DNA of 64,000 nucleotides from Amborella trichopoda (lineage: Eukaryota > Streptophyta > Magnoliopsida > Amborellales > Amborellaceae): NCBI RefSeq assembly GCF_000471905.2, contig NW_006500347.1, positions 2,431,936 through 2,495,935 of the forward strand, in the 5' to 3' direction. Below are positions 56,642 to 64,000 of the stretch, piece after piece (position 1 is the stretch's first letter; each line of letters opens with the position of its first letter). The translations under genes and the position numbers were made by a program. A model generated the notes under the pieces. That model was given only the letters and a program-made list of their open reading frames with translations, was not told the origin of the DNA and did no database searches.

Positions 56642-59626
56642 TCATGGTCTCTGACTGAATTCTTCTGGATCATCCTCTTCCGGATCCGTCTCTTCTGGAT
56701 CTGTTTCTTCTGGATCCTTCTGACTGAGTTGGAGGTACCTATTGGTGTGCAATGGGGAAGACTGAACTGTTTTTTCGGAAGATGTGGGTTTTCTTCCTGC
56801 TTCAGCAAAGATTTCTTTCATTTGTTTTTCCAGTTCTTCTTTGGAGGCATGTGGGTTGGTTTGCAGCATATTTCGAAGGTAGGTTGGAAAGTCAAAAGAA
56901 GTGTTTGGAGTATTTGGGTTTTCCTGGTATATAGGTGTTTTAGGTGGTATTCTTTTTGGAGTGGCTTTGGTGAGATCCATTTGAAAGATATCCCACCATT
57001 TCACAGAGATGGTTTTTCCCAAGCGTGGGATGTATGTATAATCATTGGAAGTATTGGGTGATATGGTATAGTCCCATTTCATAATCCAAGGGATTTGATA
57101 CAGGGCCATGAAGTAAAGGTGAGTGTCAACTGAATTATTGCTATTATTATATTGTATAAATTGCTCCTGCAACTCCTTAAAAGCAGGAGGTAAAATCATA
57201 GCAGTTGATCCCCACATGAAATACCAGTTTTGAAACCAAGTGGGGAACCTTTCAAAAATTGGTAGCCGGAACTGTAAATACCAGCTATGAGTATTGTTAA
57301 TGTTTTGATAATAGAAAAATTTGTGCCAAGCTTCTATGTACTCAGCATATTTGAAATATTTATAAGAAAATTCAGAATTTTGTAATTTCTTTCCTTGTGC
57401 GGGATTAGAACTCCACTCAGTATAAGGAAGAAGCTTCTTTATCTGCACTTTGGAATAGGCTATGATTCGGGTATTCTGTTGAAAGTAGTGGACAACAGAG
57501 ATAGACCCTGTTTCCATTAGAATGGCTTCATAATATTCTCGGGTCTTAACCCCATTGATAGGATTAAGATGATTTAGTAGGTATAATGGTGCAAGCTTGC
57601 TTGGATCCATGTGAACCTGATGTTCATCAATGGTAATGTCCATCAGAAAGGCTCTTTCAATGTATTCTGATCTTGGAGTGTTGGTAGGAAGAGTGGATTT
57701 TGACTGGGCTGGTGAAAATGTAGGAATTGAAGTTCGTGCTTCTGGGTATGTAATTTGATGAACTGGGGATTGAGATGGTGAGCGAATATTCAGGGGTGAA
57801 GGTTCCCCTTCATATGGAACTAAAGAATGCATGGGTTGTTTTCCCCGGCGAGTATTGCCTCGGGAGCCCATATTTAAGGATGAAAGATCCTTATCAGATA
57901 GATTATCTTGGAATAATTGAAGTGCAAGTGAAAGTGGTGATTTGTCGTTGGCGTCAGTGTTGCCCCCCTGCAAAAATTCACGGGTCAGAAAATCGGGTAA
58001 AGAATTAGAAGACCCGGGAAGATGTTCAATAGAGAAGTCGAAGGCAGAGAGAATAGCCTGCCATCGGGCAAATATTTGTTTAGAAATCAAGTTTTTGACA
58101 TCTTTTTGCATAATATCTTTGGCTGCTTTACAATCAGTGCGTATGAGAAAATGTTGGTTTAAAATATCACTTTGAAATTTTGTAACACAATGAACAATGG
58201 CTAATAATTCTTTTTTGACCATTGAGTAATTTAATTGGGTGGAATTCCAAGCCTTTGATGTATAGCGTAATAATTGTTCTTTGGAATCAATTTGTTGTTT
58301 TAATATGCCACCAAGTCCTTTATCAGAGGCATCACATTCAATGATTTTAAAAGCAGTAGTATGTGGAAGAGTGAGGCATTCAAGGGTTTTGACCTTACTC
58401 TTTATTACCTGTATTGCTCTTGTATGAATGTCAGACCAAGAAGGAGGATTCTTCTTGAGTCTATCATATAATGGTTTAGAATCCAATGCAAGGTTAGGAT
58501 AAAAATCACTAACATAATTGAGGCATCCTAAAAACCTTTGTAATTCAGTTTTATCGAGAATCTTATCAGGAAATTTATCAGCAAAAGCTATAGATCTGTC
58601 TATTGGGATAATAGTGCCATGGTGGATCATGTGTCCTAAAAACCTGATATTGGTTTGAAAAAGTGTAATCTTTTTGGCAGAAACAACTAGACCTGCCTGG
58701 CTTACAGCATGGATAAAAGTATTGATATGTTTAATTTGTTGGTATATGGATTCGGAGAAGATTAAAACATCATCAATATAGACTATCATGAAATGGTAAT
58801 AAGAGTTGAATACGTCATTCATTATTTTTTGAAATTCTGATGGTGCATTTTTTAAACCGAAAGGCATTACATTCCATTCGTATTGACCAAATGGAACATT
58901 AAATGCAGTTTTATATTTATCTTGTTCTTGGATCTGGATTTGCCAGTATCCTGATTTCATATCAAATTTTGAAAATATACATGCTTGAGCAATTCTATCT
59001 AATAAATCTTTTTTATTTGGAATTGGGTATCTTATCCATTTTAACACTTTATTTAATGATTTATAATTTATAACTAGTCTAGGAACTCCTCTTTCTTTTT
59101 CAGCATTTTTATTAACATAAAAAGCTGCACAACTCCAAGGTGAAGAACTTGGTCGTATGAGCTTTCTCTGTAGGAGTTCTGCTATTTCTTTTCGACACAT
59201 TTCCAACAAAATAGTATTCATTTGTATTGGTCTAGCTTTAGTAGGGATTTGGCTTTCAGTGAAGTTTGATTCATATGGTAAGCTTATACTATGTTTTTTC
59301 CTATCCCAAAAAGCATTAGGATGTTCGCTACATATTGATGTTTCGATCTGTTTTTGTATTGATTGAATTCTGTGTTGTATTGAAGGAGTTTGTATTTGTT
59401 CTTCAATTACCTTATATTTAACTTCCTGTTTAAGTGTGCAAAGAAATTTTTCTTTGTCTTGTAATTGGCTTTTGACATTATTTAATTCTTTTAATTTAGG
59501 TTTATGTATGAAGTTGAAATGTATTGGAATATTTTGAATTGTTGATGAAATCCCTGTTTCATCAATGGTTATCGGATAGAGTAATGTTAGGAATGGAACT
59601 CCTAAGATTACTGATTGGCTTAATCC
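56642..59626 (-). pseudogene. Viral pol frame: end of protease, reverse transcriptase, RNase H and unknown C-terminal region
   Basis: Open for 994 codons from 59626; the first Met is at 59221 (859 residues). The 135 codons before that Met continue the protease region, so the natural frame does not start at 59221. From the Met: the RT region with SSPWSCAAFYV, MKSGYWQIQ and YIDD (about 148-151), then a connection and RNase H with DASDKGLGG and RTDCKAAKD, ending near residue 420. The rest (about 430-859) has a Ser/Pro-rich linker, a Trp/Tyr/Phe-rich block (FPTWFQNWYFMWGS) and an acidic C-terminal repeat of DPEE units. I do not recognise that last part. The frame is disconnected from ORF 1 by the break at 59620-59629, so it is marked as broken. 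No internal stop. Confidence 0.8.
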
Positions 59627-62600
59627 TTAACCATGATAAATGGTGTATCAATACATTGATGATTATTACATACATAGGCATTAGATAATTTATATTTGAT
59701 AAATAACCTACTGCCATCTGCTGTATTTAATATATGAGTAGTTTTATCAAAATATTTTGAAGGTACAAGTCCTTCATTTATACAATTGAGGTCAGCTCCT
59801 GAGTCTATAAGAGCTGATGTTTCAAAACTATAATTTTTGGCAACAATGATTTTCACTTGGACAAACCATTTTTGTACAACTATCTTATTTATCAAATTAA
59901 CTGAAGGAATTGGTATTGTTAATTCTTTTGAGGATTCAATAGTCTCTATTGGATCAATAGTCTCTATTGGATTATCGGTGATCAAATTATTAAATTCTAT
60001 TTCGTCTGTCTCAGAATCCTGTTGAGACATTTGTTGTAATTCTAATATTTGAATTCTTCCTTTCAATTGTACTATTTCAGTTTTTATTTCTTTAATCTCT
60101 TTTTTGAGATCATAGATTGTAGGTTCTTTTTGGGAAGTATGTTGATCACTTACTCTTTTGATAATGGCAGAAAAATTATATTCATCTGGATTTTTAATAA
60201 TAGGTGATTTTGATTTATTCTTGGTAATATTGATAAATTGGGTAATGATAGCTCTTTTTTCATCAGGATCAGTTATTTTATCTATAATATCGAGAATAAA
60301 ATTATCTTCCTGAGTAAGTGTATGAACATTATGTTGGGGTAATGGACACCTACAATCCTCTGAGGAGTCTGTATTGGTTTCAGTGGAAGAACTATCTGTT
60401 TCTATAAAATCAAGGTCATTACTATCTATGTCTTCTATATAAGATTCACTAGAAGTAGAGGAGGAAGAATCATAAGAAATTATATTTTTTAATTTTGATT
60501 TGGTTGTATCATCTAAATTTAATGATTCTATTTTCTTTTTTAATTTACATTGGTGTTTATAATGTCCTATTTTACCACACTTATAACATACTGGGAGTTT
60601 TTTTTTCTTTTTCTTTGTATTTGGGGAAAATTTATTAATTAATTTCCTCTTTGACTTTTTATAGTATTCTTTATCCTTATTCTTTCTCTTGGTTTTATAT
60701 TTTTCTTTTTTGTATTTTTTCTTCTTCTTTTTGATATAATCCGGCATATTTTTTCTATCTAAGTAATAGCCAAATTGCTCACAGAAATCTCCAAGTTCTT
60801 TTTTCTTGGTGAGCTTTTGTTTATCTATTTGTCTTTTTAATTTCATATCGGTGCATAGGGCTAGGCCTTCTGCACATATTTCTGCGGAGAGTTCTCCGAG
60901 TGTATATGATGAATATACTATTATTCCATTATGTTTCTTGCGAAGTCTTTCTTTGACTTTTTCTGCAAATAGATATGGAAGACCAGCTATAAATTTTTCC
61001 TTCCAATGATCTAGCTGGCAGTCTTCTCGTATTAAAAGTTTTGAGAAAAATACATCTTTATACCATTTATAATGGGACAAAGTAGGACAGCGTAAGTTAG
61101 AGAGCAGATCTTCTGATCTTGCTGCTAGTAATGAGGTACTGCCTACAAAACGTAAAGTGATTGTATATATCAGGGTATTGATAGCATCACTTTCTGTATA
61201 TATAACTTCTTGGTTTTGTTCATTTCTTCCTGTCCATTGTCTAGTATTGTTTAGAATTCTTTGTTTGGTATCATCATCCACATAAAAATCCCACCATCCT
61301 CTTAGCCATCCTGTAAATCCATTTACTATTGCTTTGGCAACTTCTTGATCATGGTTGCCTGCCATTTTATTTGCAGAGGCATACATGGTCATATGTCTCA
61401 TAACATCTAATATTTTTAATTCAGATAGTCCATCAATTTGCCAGTTGACTATTGATCTTCCAGAATAAGATACTGCCTGTTGTATTGAATTTTCTTCCAT
61501 TTGAATATCAACAGGAGTAGGTCTCTTATGATAGGGTAAGGCTGTTATGGGTTTCCAATATTTTCCATAAGCTATTTTATTGATGGTGTCCATAAGAGGT
61601 GTAGTATCCATAAATGCTTTTTCCTGATTTTGGATTGTATCCTCTATTATGGGTTCTTCTTCTGTGAGCATCATTGTTTCATGCTCAGGTATGACAGCTT
61701 TTCCTTTGTCGGAAGACTCAGGTATTTGGGAAGTGATGGTTGGTGGAGGAATATTGATTTGAGATAAAGGTACTCCTTTCAAATCTAGTTGGGATAGTTT
61801 TGAAATTAATTGATCCATAAGTGATTTATTATTTTCTCCAATGTGGAATTTATTTTTATTCAACTTAGGAGGTGGTTTGAATAATACTGATTTAGGAATG
61901 GGAGATATAGTAGGTGTTTCCTTGGATACTATCCGCTCTATTCGTTCAGTTTGTTTTCCAAGAGATTGTAGATATAGGTTTGTATAATTATTTTGTTCTA
62001 CAATATGAGGTATGTATTCCTGTTTTTTATTAATTTCTTTTGGTATGGCTTTGTATGGGGTAGCCACTATATCATAGAAAGATGAGGAGTGTACAGGCTC
62101 ATTCTTTTTGGGAATACCTGCTTTAAGTATAATACTTTTCTCTGGTGGGTGTATACTAGCTGTTGTAGTATCATCAGTACTTATATATGTCTTTTCTTCT
62201 ATTGTCTGAATCTTATCGAATGAGGGAATAGTAATATTTTTTTCTAAACACATATCTCTTAACCAATGGAAAAATCCTATATTTAATCTTTCTTTGTGTA
62301 GAAATTTATTATATTTTTTATGTAGTAATTTCAGTAGTCTAGGTGGCTGAAACCTTTTTAAATACCATTCTCGGATATTTTTATTTTCTTCTGATAAATA
62401 ATCTTTTTTAATAAAAGCTCTATTTATTTTTCTTTGTTTCCTTTCTAGCTTGGCTGCTAGATAGGCTGCTATATATTCTTCTGAATATTGATTATTGTTC
62501 ATATCATCCTCAAGCTGTAATGTACAAACTTGGAAGTCTTGTAATTCTTCTATACTGGGTTCAGTATTAGAAGTTGTGGGATGAGGTTTTGATGTATATG

Positions 62601-63642
62601 TTGGAATTACAATATGATCTCTAGTTCTATGTGTTCCTTGAAATTGTATATTTGAATTGGATGAACTAGATGAATTGGATGAAGACATTTGATTAGGAGG
62701 AGGTAATATAATAACATTTGGGTTGTGAGAAATTGATTTTCTACTTGGTATGTTGTGTTTACTATTTCTCTTCCTATTTATCTCAATATCATCTTGTACT
62801 TGTAAATTTGTATTTTGAAATTGTATTTCTACATTTCCATCTGTATGTTCTATGATATGATTGGGAATATGATGTTGAGGAATTTCTTGTGGTTGATTGG
62901 TATTTTGTAATGCCCATGATTGAGGTAGAATTATATTTGACCATTTTATGGTTTTTGGAACTATCATATTAGATTTTTCTATATTTGTTTGGAACAAAAT
63001 TGTTTGATCTTTTTGATCAAGTTTTAAGGTATTAGGACTTAATGTATTCAGGACCTTATAGTATATTCTATAGATTATAGCAAGATTTTGTGAACCACGG
63101 ACCATATTGAATCCATGTGTTTTGAGATTTATTGTCAATATATTTAGGATATTGGGGTCGGTTAAAGAAACAGAAAAATTAGGAAAACAGTTAAAATAAA
63201 TTGGACCGCTATAAAGGCTGGATTCAACTATGCCTAGTAGAGAGTCGGTGAATATATTGTGTCTTGTATCTCTTAGGCATACAAGCATAGAAGTGTTCAA
63301 CCCTAATCGGGTCAAAGGTTTTACGGCTATTTGAATGAGGCCAATGTGTAAATATTTGTAATTATTTTCTTTATGTTTTTCTATTACTTTTTTCGAGAGT
63401 AGGTGAAAGTCTTCTTGATGTTGTGTTACTGATAGACTTTCTTCTACAGTCTTGATGGCATAACCCATCTTAAGTTTAAATGATCCTTTATTATAGACAT
63501 CATGAATTGGTACCTTAGGAATATTCCAATTTTGAATATTTTTCTCAATATCATTTATAATAATTTGTTCTTTATTCTTAACTCTCAGTTTTGAAGATGA
63601 AAGTACAGTTTTACCAGTAAGATTCTTTATGAGATTTGCCAT
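59620..63642 (-). CDS. Viral polyprotein frame: movement protein, capsid, zinc knuckle, start of protease
   Basis: 1340 residues from ATG 63642. The first ~230 residues resemble the caulimovirid 30K-type movement protein (for example GLNTSMLVCLRDTR and IYFNCFPNFSV). A long low-complexity region follows. Next is a capsid-like region with WLRGWWDFYV and a Lys-rich tract, then a CX2CX4HX4C zinc knuckle CYKCGKIGHYKHQC at about 1018-1031. After it come a Ser/Asp-rich acidic stretch, a predicted coiled coil (KKEIKEIKTEIVQLKGRI) and the aspartic protease active site DSGAD at about 1280. The frame stops at 59620, shortly after the protease catalytic site, where homologous sequence continues in another frame. 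Virus movement proteins open plasmodesmata; the capsid and protease serve particle formation. Whether this copy is expressed is unknown. Confidence 0.85.
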   Translation of the reverse strand: MANLIKNLTGKTVLSSSKLRVKNKEQIIINDIEKNIQNWNIPKVPIHDVYNKGSFKLKMGYAIKTVEESLSVTQHQEDFHLLSKKVIEKHKENNYKYLHIGLIQIAVKPLTRLGLNTSMLVCLRDTRHNIFTDSLLGIVESSLYSGPIYFNCFPNFSVSLTDPNILNILTINLKTHGFNMVRGSQNLAIIYRIYYKVLNTLSPNTLKLDQKDQTILFQTNIEKSNMIVPKTIKWSNIILPQSWALQNTNQPQEIPQHHIPNHIIEHTDGNVEIQFQNTNLQVQDDIEINRKRNSKHNIPSRKSISHNPNVIILPPPNQMSSSNSSSSSNSNIQFQGTHRTRDHIVIPTYTSKPHPTTSNTEPSIEELQDFQVCTLQLEDDMNNNQYSEEYIAAYLAAKLERKQRKINRAFIKKDYLSEENKNIREWYLKRFQPPRLLKLLHKKYNKFLHKERLNIGFFHWLRDMCLEKNITIPSFDKIQTIEEKTYISTDDTTTASIHPPEKSIILKAGIPKKNEPVHSSSFYDIVATPYKAIPKEINKKQEYIPHIVEQNNYTNLYLQSLGKQTERIERIVSKETPTISPIPKSVLFKPPPKLNKNKFHIGENNKSLMDQLISKLSQLDLKGVPLSQINIPPPTITSQIPESSDKGKAVIPEHETMMLTEEEPIIEDTIQNQEKAFMDTTPLMDTINKIAYGKYWKPITALPYHKRPTPVDIQMEENSIQQAVSYSGRSIVNWQIDGLSELKILDVMRHMTMYASANKMAGNHDQEVAKAIVNGFTGWLRGWWDFYVDDDTKQRILNNTRQWTGRNEQNQEVIYTESDAINTLIYTITLRFVGSTSLLAARSEDLLSNLRCPTLSHYKWYKDVFFSKLLIREDCQLDHWKEKFIAGLPYLFAEKVKERLRKKHNGIIVYSSYTLGELSAEICAEGLALCTDMKLKRQIDKQKLTKKKELGDFCEQFGYYLDRKNMPDYIKKKKKKYKKEKYKTKRKNKDKEYYKKSKRKLINKFSPNTKKKKKKLPVCYKCGKIGHYKHQCKLKKKIESLNLDDTTKSKLKNIISYDSSSSTSSESYIEDIDSNDLDFIETDSSSTETNTDSSEDCRCPLPQHNVHTLTQEDNFILDIIDKITDPDEKRAIITQFINITKNKSKSPIIKNPDEYNFSAIIKRVSDQHTSQKEPTIYDLKKEIKEIKTEIVQLKGRIQILELQQMSQQDSETDEIEFNNLITDNPIETIDPIETIESSKELTIPIPSVNLINKIVVQKWFVQVKIIVAKNYSFETSALIDSGADLNCINEGLVPSKYFDKTTHILNTADGSRLFIKYKLSNAYVCNNHQCIDTPFIMVKD

Positions 63643-63942
63643 CCGTAGGTTGCGGATAATGACAATCTGGACATTCAGTGGCCTTAGCTTTTTTCTCTAA
63701 GCGGCTCTCCTGGCCTTGGCGGTACTTTTCGCATCGACGTTCACTTGTCTCTTGTCTTAACTCTCAGACCAACTTTCTTGGTGGTCAATCTCACTTGGTT
63801 TCTTATAGTAAAATGTATCTTTCTCTTAACTTATGGAGTGAAAAGAACAGTTTTACAAATTCTGCAGTTGTAACTGTTTGCACAGTTCCACTGTGGAATA
63901 GTTCTACTGTTGTAATTTGTTTTGACAGTTTATATATATATG
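63643..63942 (-). promoter_or_regulatory. Viral leader upstream of the first frame, with TA-rich TATA-like sequence
   Basis: Just upstream (on the minus strand) of ATG 63642 is non-coding sequence with several 'aactgt'/'acagtt' motifs at 63850-63925. It ends at 'ccatatatatataaac' near 63925-63942, which could act as a TATA box or mark the integration junction in a TA repeat. No primer-binding site TGGTATCAGAGC is present here. The remaining bases to 64000 show nothing recognisable. Confidence 0.35.
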
Positions 63943-64000
63943 GTTAAATCTTACAACAGCTAGCTAGTTTGAATAGTATAAATGTGGAATGGGAGCCGTC

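Larger units (their letters stand above)
55183..63930 (-). mobile_element. Endogenous pararetrovirus (Caulimoviridae, petuvirus-like organisation)
   Basis: A minus-strand copy of about 8.7 kb, the size of a caulimovirid genome. In order: a leader, a frame with movement protein, capsid/zinc knuckle and protease, a frame with reverse transcriptase and RNase H, then a non-coding region with short repeats and an AATAAA. No integrase or LTR is present, which separates it from Ty3 elements. The two frames together stay open over about 7 kb with one break, so the copy is young or little decayed. The genus is inferred from domain order (movement protein and pol in one continuous block, as in petuviruses). 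No tRNA-Met primer-binding site was found in the visible part. Ends are inferred from the TA runs on both sides. Confidence 0.75.

Overview
The window is nuclear DNA of a flowering plant. It is AT-rich, with long GT-AG introns, dense plant transposons (hAT, Mutator-like, Copia, non-autonomous LTR elements, SINEs, LINE remnants) and an endogenous plant pararetrovirus. I cannot name the species. All three host genes are single-copy-type housekeeping genes on the + strand and could be reassembled exon by exon.

Layout. 1-3640: transposon remnants, including one captured exon piece of a PDR-type ABC transporter. 4489-18061: MED21, a Mediator subunit of 137 residues, whose 414 coding bases are spread over 13.6 kb because intron 1 (12.7 kb) is full of nested hAT and Copia debris. 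18062-23830: intergenic repeats, with several copies of two MITE families and a 1.23-kb near-perfect palindrome that looks like a Mutator-type foldback element. 24086-34715: a DEAD-box RNA helicase of the RH32/Dbp4/DDX10 type (8 exons, 735 residues), whose intron 5 holds a SINE and a 1.7-kb hAT element, each with clear target-site duplications. 35160-38570: AT-rich intergenic DNA. 38571-52268: the probable PEX13 gene. It has a likely 5' leader exon, a >10-kb first intron containing inverted copies of a small non-autonomous LTR retrotransposon, and four coding exons. 52269-55182: 3' flank with further MITEs.

55183 to about 63930, minus strand: a largely intact endogenous caulimovirid (petuvirus-like organisation). 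It has a movement protein/capsid/zinc-knuckle/protease reading frame and a reverse transcriptase/RNase H frame with an uncharacterised C-terminal region. The two are separated by one frame break. Short tandem repeats with a 35-bp period lie in the downstream non-coding region, and TA microsatellites lie at both apparent ends.

The three host genes serve separate processes: transcription (MED21), ribosomal RNA processing (RH32) and peroxisome protein import (PEX13). Nothing suggests they act together. The best leads are the virus copy with its unknown C-terminal domain, the large palindrome, the duplicated splice acceptor in PEX13 and the inverted LTR pair in its intron. Two assembly gaps (N runs) lie at 2955-2974 and 31321-31475.
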